From: Pseudomonas wuhanensis
Lineage (GTDB): Bacteria > Pseudomonadota > Gammaproteobacteria > Pseudomonadales > Pseudomonadaceae
Assembly: GCF_030687395.1 (NCBI RefSeq)
Contig: NZ_CP117430.1
Coordinates: forward strand, 1,860,001 to 1,924,000
Reading direction: 5' to 3'
Length of the DNA stretch: 64,000 nucleotides
Position numbers and translations under genes: made by a program. Every line of letters starts with the position of its first letter. The stretch's first letter is position 1. The notes under the pieces were generated by a model. The model was not told where the DNA came from and did no database searches. It saw only the letters and a list, made by a program, of their open reading frames with translations. Of this stretch, positions 48,511 to 57,908 are shown one piece after another.

Positions 48511-49932
48511 ATGACTCGTCCCTCGCTTTTGTTACTGCTGTGTTGTTCGTTGCTGCTGCCAATGCCGGCGGTTGCGCGTCTGGCCGGGCCGTTGCAAGCC
48601 GTGCCGGCGGCCAAGGTCCGCGACCTGGCGGAGATTCGTAGCAGTCGCGTGCTGCGGGTGTTGGTCAACCAAAGCCGCAACAGCTCCGGTGAAGTCCAGG
48701 GTCAGGCCATCGGCGTCGAGTACCACCGTCTGCGCGCTTTCGAACAATACCTCAATGGCCATGCTCGTGACGGCCAGGAAATCACCCTCAAGATCATTCC
48801 CAAAGCCAAGGATCAACTGCTCGGCGCGTTACAGCGCGGGGAGGGTGATCTGGTCGCGCCGGGGGAGTTGCTCGATCCGCAATCGGGCCTTGCGGTCAGC
48901 ACCAGTCAACCGATTGCCAGCAATGTGCCGTTGCTGCTGGTGGGGATCAAAGGCGAACGACGTTACACCCGTCTCGAACAACTCTCGGGCAAAACCCTTG
49001 CGCTACCCACCGGCAGCGCCGCCGGGGATGCGGTCAGTCAGATCAATCAGAAGCTCGCGCTGCACAAATTGCCTCCAGTGAAGATCGAGTGGGTCGATCC
49101 CAGCCTGGCGGTCGAGGACGTGCTGGAAATGGTCCAGGGCGGGATCTTTCATCTGACGATTGTCGAGCAACCGATTGCCGAACGTTGGGGCAAGATCCTG
49201 CCCAAATTGCGCTTCGATCGTCAGGTCATTATCAGCGAGCCGGGCGAGGAATTCTGGTTCGTGCGCCGCGATGCCTCAATGCTGCGTTCGAGCATCGATC
49301 GCTTCCTGACTACCTACAAGAAGCCGTCGGACCAGGATGTGGCGTTCCTGCGGATTTATCGACGCTTGTATCAAGTGCACTATCCCTTGGCCAAGGCCGA
49401 TCGGCAGCGCCTGGAAAAACTTCGACCGGTGCTACAGAAACACGCTGAAGCCCAAGGCATGGACTGGCTGAACCTGGCGGCGCTGGCCTTCAAGGAGTCG
49501 GCGCTGCAACCCAACGCCAGAAGCGGTAGCGGCCCCACCGGCCTGATGCAAATCACCCCGTCCGCCGCCCAACGGGTTGGCGTGAGTAATATTCAAAACC
49601 TCGACGCCAATGTGCAGGCCGGCGCCAAGTACCTGGCAATGATCCGCCGCAAGTTTTTTGCCAGCCCCAAACTCAATGAACGCGAGCGCATGGCGTTCGT
49701 GCTGGCGGCCTACAACATGGGACCGGAGCGGGTTCAAGGCATGCGCGCCGAGGCTCGGCGACGCGGCCTGAATCCTAATCAGTGGTTTTTCCAGGTCGAG
49801 CGCATCGCCATGGAGCAGGTGGGAATGGGGGCTGTCAGCTATGTTAATAGCGTGAACAAGTATTACTTGGCGTTCGATCGGGAGCGGGAGTCGTTGGAGC
49901 CTCAGGGGCAAAAAGTGGTCTCGCGGAAATGA
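48511..49932 (+). CDS. MltF-like lytic transglycosylase
   Basis: A 473-residue exported protein: signal peptide TRPSLLLLLCCSLLLPMPAVA, then a solute-binding-like domain (about 45-290; VLRVLVNQSRNSSGEV, LGALQRGEGDLVAPGELL), then an SLT domain (about 320-430) with the catalytic Glu in ALAFKESALQ, GPTGLMQITPSAAQ and AAYNMGPERVQ. This two-part design is that of MltF, which trims peptidoglycan under control of its sensor domain. GGAGAGTGG precedes the ATG; the frame from 48466 would place the signal peptide far inside. Confidence 0.93.
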   Translation: MTRPSLLLLLCCSLLLPMPAVARLAGPLQAVPAAKVRDLAEIRSSRVLRVLVNQSRNSSGEVQGQAIGVEYHRLRAFEQYLNGHARDGQEITLKIIPKAKDQLLGALQRGEGDLVAPGELLDPQSGLAVSTSQPIASNVPLLLVGIKGERRYTRLEQLSGKTLALPTGSAAGDAVSQINQKLALHKLPPVKIEWVDPSLAVEDVLEMVQGGIFHLTIVEQPIAERWGKILPKLRFDRQVIISEPGEEFWFVRRDASMLRSSIDRFLTTYKKPSDQDVAFLRIYRRLYQVHYPLAKADRQRLEKLRPVLQKHAEAQGMDWLNLAALAFKESALQPNARSGSGPTGLMQITPSAAQRVGVSNIQNLDANVQAGAKYLAMIRRKFFASPKLNERERMAFVLAAYNMGPERVQGMRAEARRRGLNPNQWFFQVERIAMEQVGMGAVSYVNSVNKYYLAFDRERESLEPQGQKVVSRK

Positions 49933-50035
49933 TCGACTAATATGATTGTTATGGTGCGTTTTTTGCGCTTTTAACATGAGTTTTATTGATTAATATAGCG
50001 GCCAACCAACACACACTCACAATGGATGACACAGC

Positions 50036-50470
50036 ATGAGCACACTGATCAACAAGGTATTGTTCACTCGCGCGGGCTACGGTCTGACGATTCTGCGCAT
50101 TTTCGTCGGCATCATCTTCGCGGCCCATGGCGCACAGAAACTCTTCGGGGCATTCGGTGGCTACGGCATTGCCGGCACCGCGCAGTACATGGAAAGCATC
50201 GGGCTGGCACCGGGTCACCTGATGGCGATGCTGGCCGGTGGTACCGAGTTCTTCGGCGGTCTGGCGCTGATCATCGGTCTGCTGGTACGCCCGGCAGCGC
50301 TGGGGTTGACCTTCCTTTCGCTGGTGGCGATTTTCTCGGTGCACATCAGCAACGGTCTGTTCATGGCTAACAACGGTTATGAATTCGCGCTGGCTTTGCT
50401 CGGTGGCAGCCTCGCGGTACTGATCGAAGGTGCAGGCAAGCTGTCGGTAGACCGCGCCATCACCGACTGA
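50036..50470 (+). CDS. DoxX-family membrane protein
   Basis: A 144-residue protein with four membrane helices; LRIFVGIIFAAHGAQKLFGAFGGYG and GGTEFFGGLALIIGLLVRPAALGL are typical of DoxX/YphA proteins. The family is broad and the biochemical role here is unknown; some members associate with oxidoreductases. It has its own strong terminator and appears to be monocistronic. The A/T-rich upstream gap (49933-50035) probably holds its promoter. Confidence 0.88.
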   Translation: MSTLINKVLFTRAGYGLTILRIFVGIIFAAHGAQKLFGAFGGYGIAGTAQYMESIGLAPGHLMAMLAGGTEFFGGLALIIGLLVRPAALGLTFLSLVAIFSVHISNGLFMANNGYEFALALLGGSLAVLIEGAGKLSVDRAITD

Positions 50471-50486
50471 CCGCCCTGGCTCAACG

Positions 50487-50526
50487 AAAAGGCCTGCATT
50501 GTGCGACGCACTGTGCAGGCTTTTTT
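50487..50526 (+). terminator. terminator after the DoxX gene
   Basis: gcctgca (50492-50498) pairs with tgcaggc (50514-50520), extended by ttgtgc-type inner pairing, followed by six T (50521-50526). Confidence 0.88.
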
Positions 50527-50540
50527 GTTGCTGGTGATTC

Positions 50541-50570
50541 TTGACACTGTCCGGTCAGCTTCTCTAGGAT
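50541..50570 (+). promoter_or_regulatory. promoter candidate upstream of the 102-aa gene
   Basis: TTGACA (50541-50546) and TAGGAT (50565-50570) with 18-base spacing, just after the DoxX terminator. The predicted start of transcription falls at or next to an ATG at 50578. Confidence 0.6.
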
Positions 50571-50729
50571 GCTGCCCATGCGCCGATTTAAACAGCTACT
50601 TGCGGGGCGCCAGGTGACTCATTCAGTTGCCGATAGAAGCTTGAGACAGGCTTCGAAATACCGCTAAAGCGCTGGTTCGGTGTTGCCTCTCACCTGCCAT
50701 GCAGACTTTTGAGGCAGAGACACGACACA

Positions 50730-51038
50730 ATGAATGCATTAAGCCCCGTTATACGCCCCGCGCCGATCACGGCACACCTCACCCAGCGCAATCCAAAAAT
50801 CCTGCTTGGCGGTAAACATCAGCCGACGCTTCTGCGTTACCTCGATGGCTGGCCACGTCGTACCGGTGGGCCTGCTGCTTTCCTGATTCAGTTTGTCGAC
50901 GACGGCGAGTCACTGGCACGGTTTGCCGACGACAGTTTCGATCTGGCGGTGATTCAATCGCCCAGTGCAGAGGATGCACCTGAAATGATCAAACAGCTGA
51001 CCCGCGTCGCGCGCCAAGGACTGATTGCCCGCCGCTGA
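50730..51038 (+). CDS. conserved hypothetical protein (possible methyltransferase-like fold)
   Basis: A 102-residue protein with no recognised domain. Its C-terminal half, FADDSFDLAVIQSPSAEDAPEMIKQLTRVARQG, has the D-x-V loop and helix order of the last part of SAM-dependent methyltransferases, but the SAM-binding glycine loop is missing, so enzymatic activity is unlikely. ATG 50730 gives MNALSPVIRP; GAGGCAGAG lies upstream. It converges on greB. Promoter candidate at 50541. Confidence 0.7.
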   Translation: MNALSPVIRPAPITAHLTQRNPKILLGGKHQPTLLRYLDGWPRRTGGPAAFLIQFVDDGESLARFADDSFDLAVIQSPSAEDAPEMIKQLTRVARQGLIARR

Positions 51039-51056
51039 GGCTCAGAGCGCTGGGGC

Positions 51057-51554
51057 TTATAAATAGTCGATCGCCACGATATACACGCATTGTTCGCCAG
51101 TCGGCGTCTGCACCCGCACTTCGGCGTCCAGTGCCTTGCCGATCAAGGCGCGCGCCAACGGTGAATCGATGCTGATCAGGCCTAGTTTCAGATCCAGCTC
51201 ATCTGGCCCGACAATGCGATAGCGCGACTCTTTGCCGTCTTCATCTTCAATCGTGACCCACGCGCCAAAATAAACCTTGTTCGGATCGCTGGGTTTTTCG
51301 CTGACGACCTTGAGCGCTTCCAGGCGTTTGGTGAGAAAACGCACGCGACTGTCGATCTCGCGCAGCATTTTTTTGCCGTAGGTGTACTCGGCGTTTTCCG
51401 AGCGATCGCCCTGGGCCGCCGCTTCGCTGACCGATTGCGTCACTTGTGGTCGGCGCACATGCCAGAGTTCATGAAACTCGGCCCGCATCCGCGCTTCACC
51501 TTCGGGGGTGATCAGCGCGGTGCCAGCGGTGCGGGGAGGGCGATAACGGCTCAT
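51057..51554 (-). CDS. greB: transcription elongation factor GreB
   Basis: Rescues backtracked RNA polymerase by stimulating transcript cleavage. The 165-residue protein has the N-terminal coiled coil with the acidic tip [14 protein letters not shown] (Asp/Glu that coordinate magnesium) and a C-terminal FKBP-like domain ([48 protein letters not shown]). YTYGKK and the basic patch mark it as GreB and not GreA. Confidence 0.95.
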   Translation of the reverse strand: MSRYRPPRTAGTALITPEGEARMRAEFHELWHVRRPQVTQSVSEAAAQGDRSENAEYTYGKKMLREIDSRVRFLTKRLEALKVVSEKPSDPNKVYFGAWVTIEDEDGKESRYRIVGPDELDLKLGLISIDSPLARALIGKALDAEVRVQTPTGEQCVYIVAIDYL

Positions 51555-51599
51555 GGCGACTTCTTGTGGTTGAATACGTGATCAGAGCGCTTGAGTTTA

Positions 51600-54104
51600 T
51601 CAACCCTCGCGCAAGACTGTCAGGGGGCTGGCGTTCAAGGCGCGGCGTGTGCCGAACACACCGGCACCGCCGATCAGTACTGCACCGATCAGTGGCAACA
51701 CCAACAGCCATGGATGCGGGTGCCAGGGCAGGTCGAAGGCATAACGGTAGAGCACCAGGCTCACCAGTTCCGAACCCAGTGCCGCCAACAACCCGCTGAC
51801 CGCTCCGAGCAAACCGAACTCGATCCGCCGGGCCCTGACCAGCAACTGTCGCTCGGCGCCTAGCGCTCGCAGCAATGCACCTTGGCGAATGCGTTCATCC
51901 AGCGTTGCCTGCAAGCCGGAGAACAACACCGTCATCCCCGCCGCCAGCACAAACAACAGCACGTATTCCACTGCCAGGGTGACCTGGCCGAGAATGCTGC
52001 GCAGCTGCGCCAGCAAGGCTTCGACCTGCAGAATGGTCACTGCCGGAAAGCTGCGGGACAGGTCGACGATCTGCTGATCGTGACCAGCCGCCAGATAGAA
52101 GCTGGTCAGGTAGGTCGCCGGCAAGTCCTTCAAGGTGCCGGGCTGGAAGATCATGAAAAAATTCGGCTGGAAGTTGTCCCAGTTGATCTCCCGCAGACTG
52201 GTGACTTTCGCCTCCCGATTGACCCCGCCGACGGTGAACACCATGTGATCGCCGAGCTTGAGTTTGAGGCTTTCGGCGACTTTACCTTCCACCGAAACAC
52301 CGGGTATTTCATCCGCTGGTTGCTGGTCCCACCAGTTGCCGGCGGTGAGTTTGTTGCCCGCCGGCAGGTCTGCCGCCCAGGTCAGGCTCAAGTCGCGTTG
52401 AATGGCTCGATCGCCGGCCGAATCCTTGCTGACGATCTCCTGCACCGGTTCGCCATTGATGCTGATCAGCCGTCCCGGTACCACCGGGTACAGCGGCGCC
52501 GATTGTGCCGACAACTCCATCAGTCGATCGGTAAAGGCCTGTTTGTCCGCCGGCAGAATGTTCAGGGCGAAATAGTTAGGGGCGTTTTTCGGCAACTGGT
52601 TTTGCCAGGTGTCGAGCAGCTCACCCCGCAGCAAAGCGATCAGCGCCATGGACAGCAGAATCAAACCGAAGGCCAGGGCTTGACCCGCCGCTGCCAATGG
52701 ATGGCGCAGCAGTTGGCCCAACCCGAGGCGCCATGGCAATGCGGCGCGCGCCAGCATCCGGCGCAGGCTCTTCAGTAGCAGTAACAACAAACCGCCCAGC
52801 ACCAGCGCCGCGATCACACCGCCGCCGAGCAGGGCGAAGGTCAGCAACAGGTCCAGGCTCAAACGCCACATGATCAGGCCGAGGGCACCCAATGCCGCGC
52901 CATAGACTATCCAGGTGCTGGACGGAATCGGCAGCATGTCGCGACGCAACACGCGCAGCGGTGGCACGCGACCCAAGGCGGCCAGTGGCGGCAGGGCGAA
53001 ACCGGCCAGCGCGACCAGCCCGGTGCCAATCCCGGCGATGGCCGGGAACAGGCCTCCCGGTGGCACATCGGTCGGCAGTAAATCACGCAGTAGCGCAAAC
53101 AGCCCAAGCTGTGCCAGCCAGCCGAGCAGGGCGCCGCTGATGCTGGCGAGCAGTCCGAGTACGGTCAGTTGCAGACTGAACAGCACCATGGTTTCCCGAC
53201 GGGACAGACCCAGACAGCGCAGCAATGCGCTGGCGTCGAATCGGCGAGTGGCGAAGCGTGTCGCCGACAACGCCACCGCCACGCCGGACAGCAACACTGC
53301 CACCAGACTGGCCATGTTCAAATAACGTTCAGCCTTGCCCAGGGCGCCGCCGATCTGTCGATTGCCGTCCCGGGCATCCTGGATGCGTTGGTTAGCCGCC
53401 AAGCCTGGCTTGATCAATTGACGATAGGTTTCCAGCGCCTCGGCTTTACCGCGCCAGAGTTCGCGGTAACTGACCCGGCTGCCGGGTTGCACGACGCCGG
53501 TCGCTTCAAGGTCGTCAAGGTTGATCAGCACCCGTGGCGTCAGGCTGTAGAAATTGCCGGCGCGATCCGGTTCGTAGGTCAACACCCGTGCCAGTGTCAG
53601 GGTTTTCAGGCCGACATCGATGCTGTCGCCGATCTTCAAGTCCAGAGCGGTCAGCAGTCGCGCTTCCACCCAGGCTTCGCCGGGTTTCGGACTGCCGCCG
53701 GGTTCTTCCGGCGCGAAGGGCGCGGGGGCGCTTTTCAGTTCGCCGCGCAACGGGTAGACGTCATCGGCGGCTTTGATACTGGATAGTTGAATGCCGTTGT
53801 CGGTGGCGATGACGCTGGAAAACTCCACCACCTGAGCGTGCTCAAGGCCCAACTCCGTGCCGCTTCTGATCTGTTCGGGCCGTGCCGGCGAACTGCCTTC
53901 AAGCACCAGGTCGGCACCGAGAAATTCGGTGGCGCGCAGCATCATGGCGCCATTCAGGCGGGCACCGAAGTAACCGATGGCGGTACTCGCCGCCACGGCA
54001 ACCAGCAAGGCGAAGAACAACACGCGCAACTCGCCGGCGCGGGCATCACGCAGCAATTGGCGAAAAGCGAGACTGAACAGGCGCAACAGCGGCAAGCGTG
54101 CCAT
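51600..54104 (-). CDS. YbbP-like ABC transporter permease (FtsX family)
   Basis: An 834-residue inner-membrane protein with an N-terminal helix after [28 protein letters not shown], a long periplasmic domain (about 50-250), three helices of the first FtsX block ([35 protein letters not shown]), central helices, a second periplasmic domain and a second FtsX block ([40 protein letters not shown]). This doubled layout is that of YbbP. It overlaps the ATPase gene by 4 bases (ATGA). Its substrate in pseudomonads is unknown; relatives handle lipoproteins or lipids. Confidence 0.92.
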   Translation of the reverse strand: MARLPLLRLFSLAFRQLLRDARAGELRVLFFALLVAVAASTAIGYFGARLNGAMMLRATEFLGADLVLEGSSPARPEQIRSGTELGLEHAQVVEFSSVIATDNGIQLSSIKAADDVYPLRGELKSAPAPFAPEEPGGSPKPGEAWVEARLLTALDLKIGDSIDVGLKTLTLARVLTYEPDRAGNFYSLTPRVLINLDDLEATGVVQPGSRVSYRELWRGKAEALETYRQLIKPGLAANQRIQDARDGNRQIGGALGKAERYLNMASLVAVLLSGVAVALSATRFATRRFDASALLRCLGLSRRETMVLFSLQLTVLGLLASISGALLGWLAQLGLFALLRDLLPTDVPPGGLFPAIAGIGTGLVALAGFALPPLAALGRVPPLRVLRRDMLPIPSSTWIVYGAALGALGLIMWRLSLDLLLTFALLGGGVIAALVLGGLLLLLLKSLRRMLARAALPWRLGLGQLLRHPLAAAGQALAFGLILLSMALIALLRGELLDTWQNQLPKNAPNYFALNILPADKQAFTDRLMELSAQSAPLYPVVPGRLISINGEPVQEIVSKDSAGDRAIQRDLSLTWAADLPAGNKLTAGNWWDQQPADEIPGVSVEGKVAESLKLKLGDHMVFTVGGVNREAKVTSLREINWDNFQPNFFMIFQPGTLKDLPATYLTSFYLAAGHDQQIVDLSRSFPAVTILQVEALLAQLRSILGQVTLAVEYVLLFVLAAGMTVLFSGLQATLDERIRQGALLRALGAERQLLVRARRIEFGLLGAVSGLLAALGSELVSLVLYRYAFDLPWHPHPWLLVLPLIGAVLIGGAGVFGTRRALNASPLTVLREG

Positions 54105-54787
54105 CAAGGCTCCAGAGGGGCGACCAGCAGGCCGGCTTCAAGGCGGATCAGGCGCCGGCAGCGATGTGCCAGGCGTTCGTCGTGGGTTACCAGCACCAGG
54201 GTCGTGCCGCTTTCCTGGTTGAGTTCGAACAGCAGATCGCTGATGCGCTCGCCGGTGTGGCTGTCGAGGTTGCCGGTGGGTTCATCGGCGAACAACACAT
54301 CGGGCTCGGCGGCAAAGGCACGGGCAATCGCCACGCGCTGCTGTTCGCCACCGGAGAGCTGGCGCGGCGAGTGGGTCAGGCGTTGACCCAGGCCGACTCG
54401 TTGCAGCAGTTCGGTGGCGCGCTCGCGGGCGTCTTTGCGGCCATCGAGTTCCAGCGGCAGCATGACATTTTCCAGGGCATTGAGACTGTCGAGCAGCTGG
54501 AATGATTGAAAGACAAACCCCACGTGCTCGGCGCGGATCCGCGCGCGCTGATCTTCATCGAGATTGCTCAGGCCTTGCCCGGCGAGGGTGACTTCGCCGC
54601 TGCTCGGCAGGTCGAGGCCGGCCAGCAGGCCGAGGAGGGTGGATTTGCCGGAACCGGAGGCGCCGATGATGGCCAGGCTATCGCCCTTGTTCAGTTCCAG
54701 GCTGAGTTCGTGCAGGATAGTCAGTTCACCTTCCGCGCTGGGAACCACTTTGCTGAGGTTCTTCGCGGTGAGAATGCTTGCGCCCAT
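54104..54787 (-). CDS. YbbA-like ABC transporter ATP-binding protein
   Basis: A 227-residue ATPase of the LolD/MacB type: Walker [32 protein letters not shown], signature LSGGEQQR, Walker [13 protein letters not shown] and H-switch LVTHDE. GGAG-like signal lies before ATG 54787 (MGASIL). The frame reading on to 55201 runs into tesA antisense and is rejected. It forms a two-gene unit with the YbbP-like permease and is divergent from tesA, as in Escherichia coli. Confidence 0.93.
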   Translation of the reverse strand: MGASILTAKNLSKVVPSAEGELTILHELSLELNKGDSLAIIGASGSGKSTLLGLLAGLDLPSSGEVTLAGQGLSNLDEDQRARIRAEHVGFVFQSFQLLDSLNALENVMLPLELDGRKDARERATELLQRVGLGQRLTHSPRQLSGGEQQRVAIARAFAAEPDVLFADEPTGNLDSHTGERISDLLFELNQESGTTLVLVTHDERLAHRCRRLIRLEAGLLVAPLEP

Positions 54788-54797
54788 GGAGAATCCG

Positions 54798-55403
54798 ATG
54801 CGTGTGTGGTTTTTGAGTGCTGGCCTGGCCTTGATGTGCATGGCCCAGAACGCAGCGGCGGGTACAGTCCTGATCGTTGGCGATAGTATCAGCGCCGGTT
54901 TCGGCCTGGATACCCGCTTGGGGTGGGTGTCATTGCTCGAGCAACGGCTCAAGCACGAAGGTTTCGACGATAAGGTGGTCAATGCATCCATCAGCGGCGA
55001 CACCAGTGCCGGAGGCCGGGCACGCCTGCCGGCGCTGCTTGCAGAGCATAAACCTGAGCTCGTCATCCTCGAGTTGGGAGGCAATGACGGCTTGCGCGGA
55101 ATGCCGCCAACACAATTGCAACAAAATCTTGCGTCGATGATCGACAGCTCTCGCGTCAGTGGCGCCAAGGTGCTGTTGCTGGGCATGCAATTGCCACCCA
55201 ATTATGGGGTGCGTTACACCCAGGCCTTTGCCGAGGTTTTTATCAAGGTGGCCGACGAGAAAAAAATCCCGCTGGTGCCGTTTTTTCTCGATGGCGTGGG
55301 CGGTCATCCGGACCTGATGCAATCCGACGGCCTGCACCCGGCGGCCGGGGCTCAGGGCAAGTTGCTGGAAAATGTCTGGCCGACACTGAAACCGCTGCTT
55401 TGA
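54798..55403 (+). CDS. tesA: acyl-CoA thioesterase I / arylesterase TesA (GDSL family)
   Basis: A 201-residue periplasmic SGNH hydrolase. Signal peptide residues 1-21 (MRVWFLSAGLALMCMAQNAAA), nucleophile Ser30 in GDSISAG, the oxyanion Gly and Asn in SGDTSAG and LGGND, and Asp-His in SDGLHPAA give the full set. Length equals that of P. aeruginosa TesA. GGAG seven bases before ATG 54798 fixes the start; an ATG at 54786 would put the signal peptide too far inside. Only 10 bases separate its start from the divergent ybbA-like start. Confidence 0.94.
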   Translation: MRVWFLSAGLALMCMAQNAAAGTVLIVGDSISAGFGLDTRLGWVSLLEQRLKHEGFDDKVVNASISGDTSAGGRARLPALLAEHKPELVILELGGNDGLRGMPPTQLQQNLASMIDSSRVSGAKVLLLGMQLPPNYGVRYTQAFAEVFIKVADEKKIPLVPFFLDGVGGHPDLMQSDGLHPAAGAQGKLLENVWPTLKPLL

Positions 55404-55459
55404 CGCTTTTCTAGCGGCGGTGTTTCGGCTAAGGTGGCGCCCCCGATTTGGAGCCCCCG

Positions 55460-55753
55460 ATGCCGCGTCCTGCCTGGTCCCTTTTTGCCTACCAACTGAT
55501 CGAGCCTGACGAACAGCTGGATCTGTTCGCCTGCCAGGAAGTGCGGGTGCATCTGGTGACTCGTCAGCTGGAACTGGGCGGCTCGGCGGACCGAACCTTG
55601 TGCGGCAGTCTGTTGCCGGCGCAACCGCGCTGGTCGAGCGTCGACCGTACAGTGTTCCAGGACCAGCGCCTGTGCTCGCTGTGCCGGGCCATCCTGGAAT
55701 CGCAAAAACGCGGCACCTCGCCGATCTGGCCTGAGTTGCGGTTCGAGCTTTAG
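55460..55753 (+). CDS. conserved hypothetical protein with C-x-x-C motif
   Basis: A 97-residue soluble protein, MPRPAWSLFAYQLIEPDEQLDLFACQEVRVHLV. It has four Cys: one in LFACQE, one in RTLCGSLL and a C-x-x-C pair in RLCSLCRAI, which could bind a metal. GGAG precedes the ATG by 7 bases. I do not recognise the family; it seems pseudomonad-specific. Followed by a long G/C-rich hairpin. Confidence 0.72.
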   Translation: MPRPAWSLFAYQLIEPDEQLDLFACQEVRVHLVTRQLELGGSADRTLCGSLLPAQPRWSSVDRTVFQDQRLCSLCRAILESQKRGTSPIWPELRFEL

Positions 55754-55780
55754 ATCCCTGTGGCGAGGGGGGCTTGCCTG

Positions 55781-55815
55781 CTGTGGGGGGCTTGCCACAG
55801 ACAAGCCCCCCACAG
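55781..55815. repeat. 14-base perfect inverted repeat (REP-like or terminator-like)
   Basis: ctgtggggggcttg (55781-55794) and caagccccccacag (55802-55815) around a 7-base loop; the surrounding tggcgaggggggcttgcc is a near repeat of one arm. It lacks a T run, so it is more likely a repeat of another REP-type family than a classic terminator. Confidence 0.6.
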
Positions 55816-55932
55816 ACAAACCCCTCACCGCCGATCCCCCCAACCGCAGGTCTTTACGTCTCCCCGAAATTACGGAAGGCGGTGTACAATTCCATTTTTA
55901 TACCCTTGTCGATCATGCGAAGGATTTTCCGG

Positions 55933-56904
55933 ATGTTGCCGCGCTTTCCCGCCGTCACCCGCTGCCTGTCTCTTGCCGCCCTCTGTGTCGCGGGCCCGGT
56001 AGCAGCATTGGAGCTACCCCTGCCACCTCCTGGTGAAGACATCATCGGCCAGGTGCAAGTGATCAAGGCCAAGTACGAAGATACCTTCGCCGACCTTGGC
56101 ACCACCTACGATTTGGGCTACTCGGAAATGGTCGCGGCCAACCCGGGCGTTGATCCATGGTTGCCGGGCGCGGGTACCGAAGTGGTGCTGCCAACGCGCT
56201 TCATCCTGCCGCCGGGCCCCCGTGAAGGCATCGTCATCAACCTGGCCGAATACCGTCTCTACTATTTCCCGAAAGGCCGGGACGTGGTGTACACATTCCC
56301 GCTGGGTATCGGCCGTGAAGGCTGGGGCTCGCCGATTGCCCACACCAGCATCATCGCCAAGACGCCGAACCCGACCTGGACGCCTCCAGCGTCGATCAAG
56401 GCCGAGCACGCCGCTGATGGCGATCCGCTGCCGAATGTGGTGCCGGCCGGCCCGGACAACCCTCTGGGGCCGTTCAAGTTCACGCTGGGCACTCCGGGCT
56501 ACCTGATTCACGGTTCCAACAAGAAATTCGGTATCGGCATGCGCACCAGCCATGGTTGCTTCCGCATGTTCAACAACAACGTGCTGGAAATGGCCAGCAT
56601 GGTGCCGGTCGGGACGTCGGTGCGGATCATCAATGACCCGTACAAGTTCGGCCTCAGTGGCGGCAAGGTTTATCTGGAAGCGCACACGCCGCTGGACGAC
56701 AAGGGCAACCCTTCGGTGGTCGACAAGCACACCGCAGTGATCAATGCGATGCTCAAGCGTGAGGACATCACCAACAACTTGCGCATGAACTGGGATGTAG
56801 TGCGTGACGTGGTTGCCGCTGAAGATGGCCTGCCGGTGGAAATCGCCGTGCCGAATGCTTCGGCGCCGATGGTATCGAGTGCACCGATCGACCTGCAGCA
56901 GTAA
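55933..56904 (+). CDS. L,D-transpeptidase (YkuD family)
   Basis: A 323-residue exported enzyme: signal peptide to about residue 27 (PAVTRCLSLAALCVAGPVAA), a LysM-like segment (DTFADLGTTYDLGYSEMVAANPGVDPWLPGAGTEVVLP), then the YkuD domain with IHGSNKKFGIGMRTSHGCFRM, catalytic Cys209 and its His. It cross-links meso-DAP peptides or attaches lipoproteins to peptidoglycan. ATG 55933 follows AAGGA at good spacing; ATG 55915 is an alternative. The neighbour oprI, encoding a Lpp-type lipoprotein, fits a role in tying the outer membrane to the wall (inference). Confidence 0.93.
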   Translation: MLPRFPAVTRCLSLAALCVAGPVAALELPLPPPGEDIIGQVQVIKAKYEDTFADLGTTYDLGYSEMVAANPGVDPWLPGAGTEVVLPTRFILPPGPREGIVINLAEYRLYYFPKGRDVVYTFPLGIGREGWGSPIAHTSIIAKTPNPTWTPPASIKAEHAADGDPLPNVVPAGPDNPLGPFKFTLGTPGYLIHGSNKKFGIGMRTSHGCFRMFNNNVLEMASMVPVGTSVRIINDPYKFGLSGGKVYLEAHTPLDDKGNPSVVDKHTAVINAMLKREDITNNLRMNWDVVRDVVAAEDGLPVEIAVPNASAPMVSSAPIDLQQ

Positions 56905-56915
56905 CGCGTTAAAGC

Positions 56916-56950
56916 AACCCGCCGACGCAGGCCGCGTCGGCGGGTTTTTT
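56916..56950 (+). terminator. terminator of the L,D-transpeptidase gene
   Basis: aacccgccgacgc (56916-56928) pairs perfectly with gcgtcggcgggtt (56934-56946), 5-base loop, then a T run. Confidence 0.93.
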
Positions 56951-56974
56951 ATGGCCTGCAGAAACGGCGGGCAA

Positions 56975-57006
56975 TAAAAAAGCCGACCCAAAAAATGGGT
57001 CGGCTT
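56975..57006 (-). terminator. oprI terminator
   Basis: Minus-strand hairpin: aagccgaccca (56980-56990) with tgggtcggctt (56996-57006), and six A on the plus strand at 56975-56980 that give the T run on the minus strand. Confidence 0.92.
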
Positions 57007-57027
57007 GATAACAATCCCGAAGGACTA

Positions 57028-57279
57028 TTACTTGCGGCTAGCTTTTTCCAGCATGCGCAGAGCACGCTCGTTAGCTTCGTCAGCAGTCTGTTGTGCTTTT
57101 TGAGCAGCAGCCAGAGCTTCATCAGCTTTACGGTAAGCTTCGTCTGCACGAGCCTGGGAGCGAGCTGCTGCGTCTTCAGTAGCAGTCAGACGTGCTTCGG
57201 TTTCTTTCGATACGCTGCTGCAACCGGTAGCCAGAACTGCGGCCAGAGCCAGAGCAGAGAATTTCAGAACGTTGTTCAT
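57028..57279 (-). CDS. oprI: OprI-type major outer-membrane lipoprotein (Lpp-like)
   Basis: An 83-residue lipoprotein: signal [20 protein letters not shown] with modified Cys20, then a long Ala-heptad helix ([52 protein letters not shown]) that trimerises as a coiled coil; the C-terminal Lys can be linked to peptidoglycan. This is the classical pseudomonad OprI. AAGGGGA precedes the ATG. It sits next to an L,D-transpeptidase gene, the kind of enzyme that attaches Lpp. Strong terminator downstream. Confidence 0.96.
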   Translation of the reverse strand: MNNVLKFSALALAAVLATGCSSVSKETEARLTATEDAAARSQARADEAYRKADEALAAAQKAQQTADEANERALRMLEKASRK

Positions 57280-57908
57280 CGTGTTCCCCTTCAAGGACTT
57301 TCTATTAAGTAGCTGTCTCCTCAGAGTGAGGAAATAGCCGGCGTACATACTACCCATTACTTGTAGTAAGTAAACTGACGTAGAGCAAGAAGCAAAAAAA
57401 ATTGTAGGCGTTGATTCTTTTTCGAGCAACTTTTAACTGCATTGTATAAAAAATATCCAGCTGCGAAGCCCGAACTGAGCGAGCCGCCAAAAAAAGTTCC
57501 CCACCTCAGCAGCTGTTTTTCAGTCTCGACTAAAGTCTGTCTAGATGGAATCGTCCACACTTTTGTTCGGGTTTTGCGCAGCGGCTCTCATATCTTTATC
57601 CATGTTGAGGTGACTTAAACAAAGGGCGCTCGTCTCAAGTCTCAATACCCGGCAATGTTCAGGCCTGACTCGGGAATATCCCGGTCGAGCCGACCCTGCG
57701 TTACCCCAGGCCATACCCGCCAGCCAGCATGACGAGCGTCCCTTGAGCATTTCTGCCAATGGTGCCTACTATTTGATACGTGCTCGGTTGCGCGAGATTG
57801 GTGTTGCTCTCTCGGTGTCCATTCAGGCACGGGGTGGCGTAGATGTTCCTTCGCCGGAAAAACATCGGTAAGGTAGGGGTCAGAATTAAAGACCCGCGAG
57901 GAGTAGTG
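57280..57908. other. 629-base gap between divergent oprI and GNAT genes
   Basis: Unusually long for this backbone. The 200 bases nearest oprI are A/T rich (for example around 57427-57455) and should hold the strong oprI promoter on the minus strand, but I could not choose between several -10-like boxes. The rest (57540-57900) has no convincing frame; short frames there lack ribosome binding sites and motifs. Confidence 0.5.

Noticed and set aside
57540..57860. Short frames between oprI and the GNAT gene
   Set aside because: No ribosome binding sites, no motifs, and mutually overlapping in several frames.
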